A DNA stretch of 64,000 nt from Candidatus Accumulibacter adjunctus (GTDB lineage: Bacteria > Pseudomonadota > Gammaproteobacteria > Burkholderiales > Rhodocyclaceae), in NCBI GenBank assembly GCA_000585015.1, contig JFAX01000003.1, positions 90,767 through 154,766 on the forward strand, given 5' to 3'. The notes beneath the pieces are model-generated. The model was not told the DNA's origin. It did not search any database and was given only the letters and a program-made list of their open reading frames with translations. The position numbers and the translations under genes are program-made. Positions 46,438 through 54,849 of this stretch are shown piece after piece (within the stretch, counting starts at the first letter, position 1; each line of letters opens with the position of its first letter).

Positions 46438-48282
46438 TCAGCGGGCAACATCGTGCGCCGCAGCGAGATCGATCAGGAAAAGGATTTCCTCGGCGATCGC
46501 CAAAGGAAAACCCTTGCGCTTGCCTTGCCGGTTGTCGCGCAAGAGATTCTCGAGATAACCGAGGCACTCGGGCTTTCCCCACAGGGCGACGATCTCGTCA
46601 CGCAGGCGGGGGATGTCCTCCAGTGTCTCGGCTTTGGCGGCGGCGCCGGCAAGGGGGATCAGCTCCAGTCCGCGGCGCCCCGTTTCGTTCTCCCAGGCCA
46701 GGATCTCGACGTTGAAGTTGCGGTTGAGCTTGACCGTCAGCGCCTCGAACTCCTTGCGCATGCCGTTGCGCTGGTAGAGATGCAGCAGCCGGATCCATGG
46801 CCTGGCCGATTCCTGCGGCAGGGCCGCGATGTACTCCTCGAGCGTTCTCGCGGCGCCGCTGACCCGGCCGAAGGAAAGCATGATCTCCGCCAGTTCGATC
46901 GCCGGTGCGGCGCCCCCCAAGCCGTGATCGGCCGGCAGGAGCGGTGCCGCTACCGCCGGCGGCGCTGCGTCGCGCCGTTCTGCGACTGCCGGGGAAACCG
47001 TCGCTGCCACGGGTGTCGGTGCGCTAACAGGGACGACGGCGCGGCGCGGCGGCGCCTCGATGGGAACAGCCGCTGCCGCCTCCGGCGTCAGAGAGAACTG
47101 CGATTCGCCTTTCGTCGTTCCTGCAGCCGCGTCTTCGCTCGCCACCCCAAGCGGCCCGACGGTCGCATTGCGACGGCGGCGGAAGAGAAACAGCGCGGCC
47201 AGCAGAAACAGTACCAGTACGCCGTAGAACAGCCAGTGCTCTTCTTCCGCGGCGGCCGGCGCTGCCGGCGGTGTTCGCACGACGCGCGGCGCTTCGTTCG
47301 TCGCTGGCGCAGCCGAGGCCGGCGTGTTCGCTGCGGCGCCTGGCGCATCGCCTTGGGCAGCCGCGCCGGGCGGCGAACCCGCCGACCCGGCGACCGCTCC
47401 AGGAAGCCGCGACTCGCCGGCCGCAACGCCGCCCGGGAGGGCCGCCGCACCACCCTGCAGTTTTTCTGCCGCTCTCTTGAGCTCGGCGACGTTGGCTTCG
47501 AGCCACGCCAGCTTGTTGCTCATTGTCTCCTGGTCGTCGGCCGGGTCGTTGAGCATCGCGAGCGCCCGTTGTTCGAGACGCAGCAATTCGCGCCCCAGTC
47601 CGCTCGCCGGCACGGGCTCGGACAACTCGTCGCTCGCCACCAGTGCCGCTGCATCTCCCTTCGCTGGCGATCCGCGAGCGGCGCGCCCGCCCTCGCCGGC
47701 CGTAGCCGGCGCGCGCTGCGGCGGGACAGCGGCCGCTGCTCGCGGCGCATCCGGGAGTGATCCTCGCGTGCTATCCACGTGCGCTGATGCCTTTGCTGCA
47801 ACCGTGCTGCGCGCTGGCGCCGCCGCCCCCGCCCCCCCAGCAGTCGGGTCCGCGAGCAGGATCGTGTACTCTCTGCTGGCCGACGAGGCACACTCCGAAC
47901 GAACCGCCAGGCGCACGGCCGGGTCGGCGATCGCTGCCCGGGAGACGATGCTCAAGCGCCCCTGCCCACCCTCGCGCCGATAGCTGAGACGCGCATCGGT
48001 GATCCACGGCAGATCATCGCTGGCCGACTGCGGCCGGAACAGCTTCAGGCAGGCGGGGTCGAAGCGCTCGGCGGGGTGCTCGCTGACCTCGATCTCGGCC
48101 TGCAGCACCTGGCCTACGCGTGCCGAGCTGTGCAGCTCCCCGAGCATGATGGCATGGCTCGGGGAACCGCCGACGGCGAGCAGCAGGAGCAGGAGCGGCA
48201 CGCCGGCACGCATCAGGTCGGCTCGCACGGACACAGCGAGGCGTTTCTCGGTGAACTCATTTGCCTCCAGGAAAGAGTGCAT
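46438..48282 (-). CDS. FimV/HubP-type membrane protein
   Basis: 614 residues. The FimV N-terminal domain is recognised by [20 protein letters not shown] and a predicted signal ([15 protein letters not shown]). A Pro/Ala-rich region and a transmembrane helix ([22 protein letters not shown]) follow. A C-terminal FimV/TPR-like motif then appears: [25 protein letters not shown]. Such proteins organise type IV pili, polar machinery and c-di-AMP or cAMP signalling in other species. ATG 48282 overlaps the CbiM-like gene by 26 bases; ATG 48213 is a reasonable alternative nearer the signal peptide. Confidence 0.82.
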   Translation of the reverse strand: MHSFLEANEFTEKRLAVSVRADLMRAGVPLLLLLLAVGGSPSHAIMLGELHSSARVGQVLQAEIEVSEHPAERFDPACLKLFRPQSASDDLPWITDARLSYRREGGQGRLSIVSRAAIADPAVRLAVRSECASSASREYTILLADPTAGGAGAAAPARSTVAAKASAHVDSTRGSLPDAPRAAAAVPPQRAPATAGEGGRAARGSPAKGDAAALVASDELSEPVPASGLGRELLRLEQRALAMLNDPADDQETMSNKLAWLEANVAELKRAAEKLQGGAAALPGGVAAGESRLPGAVAGSAGSPPGAAAQGDAPGAAANTPASAAPATNEAPRVVRTPPAAPAAAEEEHWLFYGVLVLFLLAALFLFRRRRNATVGPLGVASEDAAAGTTKGESQFSLTPEAAAAVPIEAPPRRAVVPVSAPTPVAATVSPAVAERRDAAPPAVAAPLLPADHGLGGAAPAIELAEIMLSFGRVSGAARTLEEYIAALPQESARPWIRLLHLYQRNGMRKEFEALTVKLNRNFNVEILAWENETGRRGLELIPLAGAAAKAETLEDIPRLRDEIVALWGKPECLGYLENLLRDNRQGKRKGFPLAIAEEILFLIDLAAAHDVAR

Positions 48283-48922
48283 CGCTGCCGTCTGCCAGCA
48301 ACTGCGGTCGATAGACAGCCAGCAACGTGCTCAGCATACCCGACAGCCAGGCCTCGGAGAAACCGAGCAGGAGAAAGTAAGGCAGGTAGTCGTCCGCCAG
48401 GTATTGGCCGCTGTAGGTACCCGCCAGCGCGAACACCAGGCTCGACACCAGACCGACGGCGAGGACCGCCAGTGCAGCGGTGAAGAATCCCTTGCAGAAG
48501 ATGAACACGAACAGGTGGCCAGGCAGCAGACGGTCGACCAGACGGTGGGCGGTGTGGCTGACGCCGACACCGACACCCGCCATGAGCAAGGCATTGAGAG
48601 CGAATGCCTGCCAACCCGCGGCACCGTTCAGCGTGACACCGAGCAGAACCACGCTCAGGCCAAGAAAGGCAAGCTGCCAGCCGAAGCAGAGCGTGAAGAC
48701 CGTCGCCCCGAGCAGGTGCAGGGACAGGCCGGGCTTGACCCCGGCCTGCAGGTGCCAGAGCAGGATCAATGCGACGATCATCGCCAGGAAGGCATTCAGG
48801 CGCGAACTGTCCAGCAGCACGCGCCATGGTGCCCGCCTGGCCGCGATCAGCGTCGCGCCGACGAAGAGCAGCCACGCGACCAGCGTCCAGCCGGTGTCGA
48901 GCAACCCGTCCGGCAAGTTCAT
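48257..48922 (-). CDS. CbiM-like energy-coupling-factor membrane protein (COG3235 type)
   Basis: 221 residues, six or so hydrophobic helices (for example [30 protein letters not shown]). [17 protein letters not shown] and [20 protein letters not shown] match the predicted-membrane-protein family related to CbiM, sometimes annotated as an ECF or metal-transport permease. No ABC components adjoin it, so transport activity is not assured. Its 3' end overlaps the FimV-type gene by 26 bases, and etfA lies 24 bases upstream on the same strand. Confidence 0.75.
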   Translation of the reverse strand: MNLPDGLLDTGWTLVAWLLFVGATLIAARRAPWRVLLDSSRLNAFLAMIVALILLWHLQAGVKPGLSLHLLGATVFTLCFGWQLAFLGLSVVLLGVTLNGAAGWQAFALNALLMAGVGVGVSHTAHRLVDRLLPGHLFVFIFCKGFFTAALAVLAVGLVSSLVFALAGTYSGQYLADDYLPYFLLLGFSEAWLSGMLSTLLAVYRPQLLADGSDALFPGGK

Positions 48923-48946
48923 GCTGCCTGCCCTGGCCGTCTCCGC

Positions 48947-49879
48947 TCAGCCGAGTTCCGCCTGCAGCGCCGGCACGACTTCGAAGAGATCGGCCACCAG
49001 GCCATAATCGGCGACCTGGAAGATCGGCGCTTCGGCATCCTTGTTGATGGCGACGATGATCTTGCTGTCCTTCATTCCGGCGAGGTGCTGGATGGCGCCC
49101 GAGATGCCGACGGCGATGTAGAGCTGCGGGGCGACGATCTTGCCGGTCTGCCCGACCTGATAGTCGTTCGGCACGAAGCCGGCGTCGACCGCTGCGCGCG
49201 AAGCGCCGAGCGCTGCCCCGAGCCTGTCCGCCAGCGGCTCGAGCAGGCGATGGAAATTCTCCCCGTTGCCCATGCCGCGGCCACCCGACACGATCACCTT
49301 GGCCGCCGTCAGCTCTGGCCGTTCGGACTTGGTCAGTTCGCGCCCCAGTACGCGGCTCAGACCGAGATCGGCAGCTGCAGGCAGCGTCTCGATGGCCGCG
49401 CTGCCACCCTCGCCTGCCGCCTCGAAAGCCGTCGCGCGCACCGTGATGACCTTCACCGGATCGATCGACTGGACGGTGGCGACGACGTTGCCGGCGTAGA
49501 TCGGGCGGACGAAGGTGTCAGCGGACTCGATCCCCGAGATCTCCGAGATCTGCGCCACATCGAGTAACGCCGCGACGCGCGGCATGCAGTTCTTGCCGCT
49601 GGTTGTCGCTGCCGCCAGGAGATGCGAGTAGGAAGCGGCGATGCTCACCAGCAGTGCCGCGACGTTCTCCGGCGACTGGTCGGCATAATGCGGCGCGTCG
49701 GTCAGCAGCACCTTGTCGACGCCGCTGATCCGCGCCGCCGCCGCCGCGGCGTCGGCGCAGTTGCTGCCAGCCACCAGCAGATGGATCTCGCCACCGAGCT
49801 TCGTCGCCGCGGTCACGGCATGATGGGTCGCCGCCTTGATCGAGCTGTTGTCGTGTTCAGCAATAACGAGAATGGCCAT
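48947..49879 (-). CDS. etfA: Electron transfer flavoprotein alpha subunit
   Basis: 310 residues. Accepts electrons from acyl-CoA dehydrogenases with EtfB. The FAD-binding C-terminal domain is intact: [44 protein letters not shown] and [28 protein letters not shown]. It follows etfB by 2 bases. A conserved ETF order; the acyl-CoA dehydrogenase in this window is an obvious donor. Confidence 0.95.
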   Translation of the reverse strand: MAILVIAEHDNSSIKAATHHAVTAATKLGGEIHLLVAGSNCADAAAAAARISGVDKVLLTDAPHYADQSPENVAALLVSIAASYSHLLAAATTSGKNCMPRVAALLDVAQISEISGIESADTFVRPIYAGNVVATVQSIDPVKVITVRATAFEAAGEGGSAAIETLPAAADLGLSRVLGRELTKSERPELTAAKVIVSGGRGMGNGENFHRLLEPLADRLGAALGASRAAVDAGFVPNDYQVGQTGKIVAPQLYIAVGISGAIQHLAGMKDSKIIVAINKDAEAPIFQVADYGLVADLFEVVPALQAELG

Positions 49880-49881
49880 GG

Positions 49882-50631
49882 TCAGATCACCTTTGCTTCA
49901 GTCTTGAGTTTCAGTACCAGATCGGCGGCATCGGCCACCTTGATGCCGGCTGAGCGCTTGGGCGGCTCGGCCGCTTTCAGGGTCTTCAGTCGCGGCGTGA
50001 CATCAACCCCCAGTGCGGCAGGATTGGTTGTCTCCAGCGGCTTCTTCTTCGCTTTCATGATGTTCGGCAGGGTCGCGTAACGCGGCTCGTTGAGGCGCAG
50101 ATCGCTGGTGACGACCGCCGGCAGGGCGACCTCGACGTTCTCCAGACCGCCGTCGATCTCACGTGTCACGGTGGCCGTCTGAGCGGAGACGACGACCTTC
50201 GACGCAAAGGTCGCCTGCGGCCAACCCAGCAGGCCCGCGAGCATCTGGCCGGTCTGATTGGCGTCGTCGTCGATCGCCTGCTTGCCGCAGACGACCATCT
50301 GCGGCTGCTCCCTGGCGCACACCGCCTGCAGCAGCTTGGCGACAGCCAGCGGCTGCAGTTCGACATCGGTCTGCACCAGGATGCCGCGATCGGCGCCAAT
50401 CGCCATCGCCGTACGCAGGGTCTCCTGACAGTTGGCAACTCCCGCCGAGAACACGACCACCTCGGTCGCAATGCCAGCCTCCTTGAGGCGCACCGCCTCT
50501 TCGACGGCGATCTCGTCGAAGGGATTCATGGACATCTTGACGTTCGCCAGATCGACATCGCTGCCATCCGGCTTGACGCGAACCTTGACGTTGTAATCCA
50601 CCACCCGTTTGACTGGAACGAGGATCTTCAC
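49882..50631 (-). CDS. etfB: Electron transfer flavoprotein beta subunit
   Basis: 249 residues if started at GTG 50631, giving [17 protein letters not shown], the usual EtfB opening. AAGGAG lies 6 bases upstream; the track's start at 50697 would place the palindromic operator almost inside the leader and is less likely. [19 protein letters not shown], the recognition loop region and the AMP-binding [19 protein letters not shown]-type stretch are present. First gene of etfBA, divergent from a TetR regulator across a strong palindromic operator. Confidence 0.94.
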   Translation of the reverse strand: MKILVPVKRVVDYNVKVRVKPDGSDVDLANVKMSMNPFDEIAVEEAVRLKEAGIATEVVVFSAGVANCQETLRTAMAIGADRGILVQTDVELQPLAVAKLLQAVCAREQPQMVVCGKQAIDDDANQTGQMLAGLLGWPQATFASKVVVSAQTATVTREIDGGLENVEVALPAVVTSDLRLNEPRYATLPNIMKAKKKPLETTNPAALGVDVTPRLKTLKAAEPPKRSAGIKVADAADLVLKLKTEAKVI

Positions 50632-50710
50632 TTTCTTCTCCTTGATCACTACACGCAAAGCAATGCCAGGCGTCGTCCTGCAGGCGACGTCCGACACTCC
50701 CGAATTCTGG

Positions 50711-50740
50711 CCATACGATACGCCGTACCGTATCGTATGG
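50711..50740. promoter_or_regulatory. 30-bp perfect palindromic operator, etfB/tetR
   Basis: CCATACGATACG and its exact complement CGTATCGTATGG flank a six-base centre, giving a perfect 12-bp inverted repeat. It lies 80 bases upstream of the etfB start and 106 bases upstream of the divergent tetR start. Its symmetry and position fit binding by the TetR protein encoded beside it. Confidence 0.75.
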
Positions 50741-50746
50741 ATTGCG

Positions 50747-50758
50747 TACGGTACCGTA
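50747..50758. promoter_or_regulatory. Second palindrome related to the operator
   Basis: TACGGTACCGTA is a perfect 12-base palindrome six bases after the 30-bp operator and followed by TGG, so its right end reads CGTATGG like the first operator's arms. Probably a secondary binding site for the same TetR regulator. Confidence 0.6.
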
Positions 50759-50846
50759 TGGACGGCTGGCTGTCAAGACTGCAGTCGGCAGCTTTGGCTT
50801 CAGGCTGATAATATTGCCTGACGCGCGGGTTTCAGGAAAGGACCAG

Positions 50847-51455
50847 ATGACGATGAAGCACCGGAACATCAGACCGCGTGCTGCGCTTGGCCGCAACGAG
50901 TGGATTCAGGCGGCGATCGACAACCTTGCCGAGCAGGGCGTCAACGGCATGCGGGTCGAAGTCCTGGCGAAGACCTTTGGCGTCACCAAGGGCAGCTTCT
51001 ACTGGCATTTCAGGGATCGCAACGATCTCGTCGAAGCGGTCCTGCAAGCCTGGCGAGACGGCCGCATCCAGGACATCGAAAAGCAGACCGTCGCCACGCC
51101 GGGCGCCGAGGAGCAGCAACTGCTGCATCTGATCGACATCTACTCGGCCACCCGCAACCGCAAGGGCATCTCGATCGAACTGGCGGTCCGTGAATGGGCG
51201 CGGCGCGACGCGCAGGCGGCGGCGATCGTTGCCGAGGTCGATACCTGGCGTCTCGAAGCGACGCGCAAGCTGTTCGTCGGCCTCGGCTGCTCGGAGGAAG
51301 TCGCGAAGAGCCGCAGCCTGCTCCTCTACGCCTATGTCTTCGGGCAGAGCCTGATGGCTTGCGAGAACTACGATGTGCGCATCGCCGAGTTCAAGCGCTG
51401 GATCGCCGAACTGATCGTTCGTCAACACCAGGAACAGCCTGGCACCCCTACCTGA
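50847..51455 (+). CDS. TetR-family regulator of etfBA
   Basis: 202 residues from ATG 50847 with GGAAAGGA upstream. The helix-turn-helix is IDNLAEQGVNGMRVEVLAKTFGVTKGSFYWHFRDRNDLVEAV, standard TetR wording. The C-terminal ligand domain is variable. The palindromes between it and etfB make it a likely repressor of etfBA and itself, probably sensing an acyl-CoA or fatty acid, as TetR regulators of beta-oxidation do in proteobacteria. Ligand identity is inference. glpK follows 39 bases downstream, apparently by chance. Confidence 0.88.
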   Translation: MTMKHRNIRPRAALGRNEWIQAAIDNLAEQGVNGMRVEVLAKTFGVTKGSFYWHFRDRNDLVEAVLQAWRDGRIQDIEKQTVATPGAEEQQLLHLIDIYSATRNRKGISIELAVREWARRDAQAAAIVAEVDTWRLEATRKLFVGLGCSEEVAKSRSLLLYAYVFGQSLMACENYDVRIAEFKRWIAELIVRQHQEQPGTPT

Positions 51456-51494
51456 GAACACCACCGTCCATTTTTCGTCGCCGGAGTTTGCCCG

Positions 51495-53009
51495 ATGCCG
51501 CAAGCCAGTGCCAGCCCGCAGTTGATCCTCGCTCTCGACCAGGGTACGACCAGCTCGCGGGCGATTCTCTTCGCTCGTGATGGAACGGTTCGCGGCGTCG
51601 CACAGCAGGAGTACGCGCAGCACTATCCGCAGCCGGGATGGGTCGAACATGACGCCAACGACATCTGGCGGACGCAACTGGCCGTCGCCCGCAGGGTCCT
51701 TCGCGAGCATGGTGTCGCCGCCGGCCAGCTGGCCGCCGTCGGCATCACCAACCAGCGCGAGACGAGCGTCCTCTGGGACCGAGCCAGCGGCGAGCCCTTG
51801 CACCGTGCGATCGTCTGGCAGGACCGGCGAACTGCCAGGTCATGCGATGCGCTGCGAGCCGCCGGCCATGGCGAGCTCTTTCGCCAGCGAACCGGGCTGG
51901 TGGTCGATGCGTATTTCTCAGGCACCAAGCTGAAGTGGCTGCTCGACAACGTTGCCGGTGCCCGCGCCCGCGCCGAGCGCGGCGAGCTTGCCTTTGGCAC
52001 GATCGATTGCTGGCTGGCGTGGAAGCTGTCCGCTGGCCGGGTGCACGTCACCGATCCGTCGAACGCCGCACGGACCATGCTCTTCGACATTCGCCGCTGC
52101 TGCTGGGATGAGGAACTGCTCGCGCTGCTCGACATTCCGCCGGCAGTCCTGCCGCAGGTGGTCGACAGCAGTGGCGTCATCGCGACGATCGCCAGTGACC
52201 TGCTCGGCGCCGCGGTGCCGCTCGCCGGTATCGCCGGCGACCAGCAGGCGGCGACCTTCGGTCAGGCCTGCCTCGCGCACGGCATGGCGAAGAACACCTA
52301 CGGCACCGGTTGTTTCCTGCTGCTGAATACCGGCAACGAGGCGATGGACTCGCAGCACCGCATGCTGACGACGATCGGCTGGCGGCTGCGCGAGCGGACG
52401 ACCTACCTCCTCGAAGGCAGTGTCTTCATGGGCGGCGCCGTCGTCCAGTGGCTGCGCGATGGTCTCGGCATGATTTCCAGCTCCGGCGAAATCGAGACGC
52501 TGGCCTCGTCCGTTCCCGACAGCGGGGGCGTCTACCTCGTGCCTGCGCACACCGGGCTCGGCGCGCCGTACTGGGATCCGTATGCCCGTGGCGCATTGCT
52601 TGGCATGACGCGCGGTACCAGCCGCGCCCACGTCGCGCGCGCGGCACTCGAAGCGATCGCCTTCCAGAGCGCCGAGGTCCTCAGCGCGATGCAGTTCGAC
52701 TGCGGGCAGCCGCTGCGTGAACTGCGGGTCGACGGCGGGGCTGCCGCCAACAACCTGCTGCTGCAGTTCCAGGCCGACCTGCTCGGCGTCCCCGTCGTGC
52801 GTCCGCGCATCACCGAAACGACCGCTCTCGGCGCTGCCTATCTCGCCGGCCTCGCGGTCGGCTTCTGGCACGACGAGGCGGAACTGGCCGCGTTGTGGCA
52901 CGCGGAGAGGCGTTTCGAGCCCACCATGTCCGCCGACCAGAGGGCAGCGCTGCTCGCGGGATGGCGGCGCGCTGTGGAGCGCAGCCGCGACTGGGCGACT
53001 GCGGACTGA
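51495..53009 (+). CDS. glpK: Glycerol kinase
   Basis: 504 residues, full FGGY length. [19 protein letters not shown] is the N-terminal phosphate loop. [31 protein letters not shown] and [18 protein letters not shown] are glycerol-kinase signatures. Phosphorylates glycerol to glycerol-3-phosphate. No glpF, glpD or glpR lies nearby, so it is outside a typical glp operon. Follows tetR by 39 bases and may share its transcript. Confidence 0.94.
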   Translation: MPQASASPQLILALDQGTTSSRAILFARDGTVRGVAQQEYAQHYPQPGWVEHDANDIWRTQLAVARRVLREHGVAAGQLAAVGITNQRETSVLWDRASGEPLHRAIVWQDRRTARSCDALRAAGHGELFRQRTGLVVDAYFSGTKLKWLLDNVAGARARAERGELAFGTIDCWLAWKLSAGRVHVTDPSNAARTMLFDIRRCCWDEELLALLDIPPAVLPQVVDSSGVIATIASDLLGAAVPLAGIAGDQQAATFGQACLAHGMAKNTYGTGCFLLLNTGNEAMDSQHRMLTTIGWRLRERTTYLLEGSVFMGGAVVQWLRDGLGMISSSGEIETLASSVPDSGGVYLVPAHTGLGAPYWDPYARGALLGMTRGTSRAHVARAALEAIAFQSAEVLSAMQFDCGQPLRELRVDGGAAANNLLLQFQADLLGVPVVRPRITETTALGAAYLAGLAVGFWHDEAELAALWHAERRFEPTMSADQRAALLAGWRRAVERSRDWATAD

Positions 53010-53136
53010 TCAACCGCGGGGAGAAACGGCCCCAAGCAGCTTGCTCGGCTGCATTACATGTGGGTAGCCACTGCCGAGCGGCGGGCTGGGGGGCGCGAAA
53101 CCACAGCGCCCTGCCCACCCGCAACCCGCGCCTGAA

Positions 53137-53283
53137 TCAGGGCTTGCGGCCCCGCCCCAGCCACATCGCCGCAATCGCCAGCGCGAGCAGGCTCAACGAC
53201 TCCGGCTCGGGAATCTGGTTGGCAACCGCCAGCGCGGGTGCAGAAACGGACAGCAGAAAAGCAAGCAACGGCAGAGCACGCAT
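53137..53283 (-). CDS. 48-residue PEP-CTERM mini-protein
   Basis: Too short for the ORF track. Reading minus from ATG 53283, with GAGGAGGAGG 6 bases upstream, gives a signal peptide (MRALPLLAFLLSVSAPALA), almost no mature region, then IPEPESLSLLALAIAAMWLG and RGRKP. That is a complete PEP-CTERM sorting signal: Pro-Glu-Pro, hydrophobic helix, basic tail. Exosortase would cut or anchor at PEP. After signal peptidase and exosortase cutting, hardly any peptide would remain, so it may be a decoy, a regulatory peptide or a minimal substrate. Coding is supported by RBS plus two independent targeting signals in frame. Confidence 0.78.
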   Translation of the reverse strand: MRALPLLAFLLSVSAPALAVANQIPEPESLSLLALAIAAMWLGRGRKP

Positions 53284-53639
53284 GGCAACCTCCTCCTCGC
53301 GAACATCGATGAACGACCACCCCCACTACCTGAGCATTGCTCGGTCCGTTGCAAGCAAGAATCGTACTGGCTCTGGCAATCCACCGATTTAATGTTTTTT
53401 TGAGATCACGCATGGGCGCTCTGCGCGCGCGTGTGTAAGATTTTCCGACACCCCGCGGATGTTGCCGCGTCGGCACGGCTGGCGGTGAGTCCTTGGCGCG
53501 GGGGGCGACTTGCAGTGGCCTGATCGGCAGCATGCGACGGCAGGAAGCCGGCCGGCGGAATGGTTCATAATCTCGCCGATCGGCACGGATCAGCGGCAGC
53601 GGGCATGCCGCCCCAGCCAGCCGCGACACGGAGGGACCC
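53284..53639. other. Intergenic region between PEP-CTERM mini-gene and dinB
   Basis: 356 bases, no gene recognised. It should carry the leftward promoter of the PEP-CTERM mini-gene and the rightward dinB promoter. Notable pieces are the palindrome GAGCATTGCTC near 53333, a seven-T run near 53395, a 16-base alternating purine-pyrimidine stretch (TGCGCGCGCGTGTGTA) at 53422 and CATAAT at 53566 as a candidate dinB -10. No LexA-type CTG-N10-CAG box was recognised. Confidence 0.45.
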
Positions 53640-54812
53640 TTGAGCACGCCGCCGCGCCGCATCGCGCACCTCGACATGGACGCCTTCTATGCCTCGGTCG
53701 ACCTGCTGCGCTACCCGGAACTGCGAGGCCGGCCGCTGGTGATCGGCGGCAGCAGTGCGCAGCAGCCCGTTCTGCTGGCCGACGGCCGCCGCCGGTTCGC
53801 CCGCCTGCGCGACTATGTCGGCCGTGGCGTCGTCACCACAGCCACCTACGAGGCACGCGCACTCGGCGTCTCTTCGGCGATGGGCATCATGATGGCGGCC
53901 CGCCTGGCGCCCGAGGCGATCCTGCTGCCGGTCGATTTCCCGGCCTATCGCCATTACTCGCGACTCTTCAAGACGGCGGTCGCCGGCATCGCGCCCGATT
54001 GCGAGGATCGCGGCATCGACGAGATCTACCTCGATCTCAGCCGGCTGGCCGGCGATTCCCGACCGCTCGCGCAGCGCATCAAGGACGCGGTGCGGCAGGC
54101 GACCGGGCTGTCGTGCTCGATCGGCGTCGCGCCCAACAAGCTGCTGGCCAAGATCGCCTCCGATCTCGACAAGCCCGACGGGCTGACGATCCTCGGCGCT
54201 GACGATGTCCGGCAACGCATCTGGCCGCTGCCGGTACGCAAGATCAACGGCATCGGCCCGAAGGCGAGCGAGCGGCTGGCTCTGCTCGGGATCGAGCGCA
54301 TCGGCCAGCTGGCTGAAGCCGACGCCGGTGTGCTGCGGCAGCACTTCGGCCGCAGCTATGGCGCGTGGCTGCTGGCCGCCGCGAAGGGCATCGACGAACG
54401 ACCGTTGATCACGGCCGCGGAGCCGAAATCGGTCAGTCGCGAGACGACCTTCGAGCGCGACCTGCACCCGCGCGACGACCGCGAGACCCTGAGCGCCGTT
54501 CTCGTCGGCCTCTGCTGCAAGCTGGCCGACGACCTGCAGCGCAAGCGATGCCGCGGCCGCACGATCGGCGTCAAGCTGCGCTTTGCCGATTTCCGCGTCG
54601 TCACGCGCGACCTGACGCTGGCCCTGGCGACCGACACCGCCGCGGAGATCCTGCGCGCCAGCCGCGAGTGCCTGCGCCGTGTCCCGCTCGAACAGCGTCT
54701 GCGGCTGCTAGGCGTGCGGGTGTCGGCACTCGCAGCCGCTGCCACTGCCGACACCCCGCGCCTGCCGCAGCAGGGTGAACTCGAACTGCGCGAGCGCGAT
54801 CGCCAACGATGA
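53640..54812 (+). CDS. dinB: DNA polymerase IV (Y family)
   Basis: 390 residues from TTG 53640, with GGAGGG 5 bases upstream. HLDMDAFYASVD and RGIDEIYLDLS carry the catalytic acids, CSIGVAPNKLLAKIASDLDKPDG matches the fingers/palm loop, and RKINGIGPKASERL is the thumb helix-hairpin-helix. An insertion (QQPVLLADGRRRFARLRDYV) after the first palm strand is absent from E. coli DinB but I recall it from betaproteobacterial versions. Translesion synthesis. No beta-clamp motif was pinned down. Confidence 0.93.
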   Translation: MSTPPRRIAHLDMDAFYASVDLLRYPELRGRPLVIGGSSAQQPVLLADGRRRFARLRDYVGRGVVTTATYEARALGVSSAMGIMMAARLAPEAILLPVDFPAYRHYSRLFKTAVAGIAPDCEDRGIDEIYLDLSRLAGDSRPLAQRIKDAVRQATGLSCSIGVAPNKLLAKIASDLDKPDGLTILGADDVRQRIWPLPVRKINGIGPKASERLALLGIERIGQLAEADAGVLRQHFGRSYGAWLLAAAKGIDERPLITAAEPKSVSRETTFERDLHPRDDRETLSAVLVGLCCKLADDLQRKRCRGRTIGVKLRFADFRVVTRDLTLALATDTAAEILRASRECLRRVPLEQRLRLLGVRVSALAAAATADTPRLPQQGELELRERDRQR

Positions 54813-54849
54813 ATCCCCTGGCCCGGCAACAAAGGCCTTCGCGGACGGC

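Noticed and set aside
53422-53437. 16-base alternating purine-pyrimidine tract (Z-DNA-like)
   Set aside because: Short and likely by chance in GC-rich DNA; noted only in the intergenic entry.
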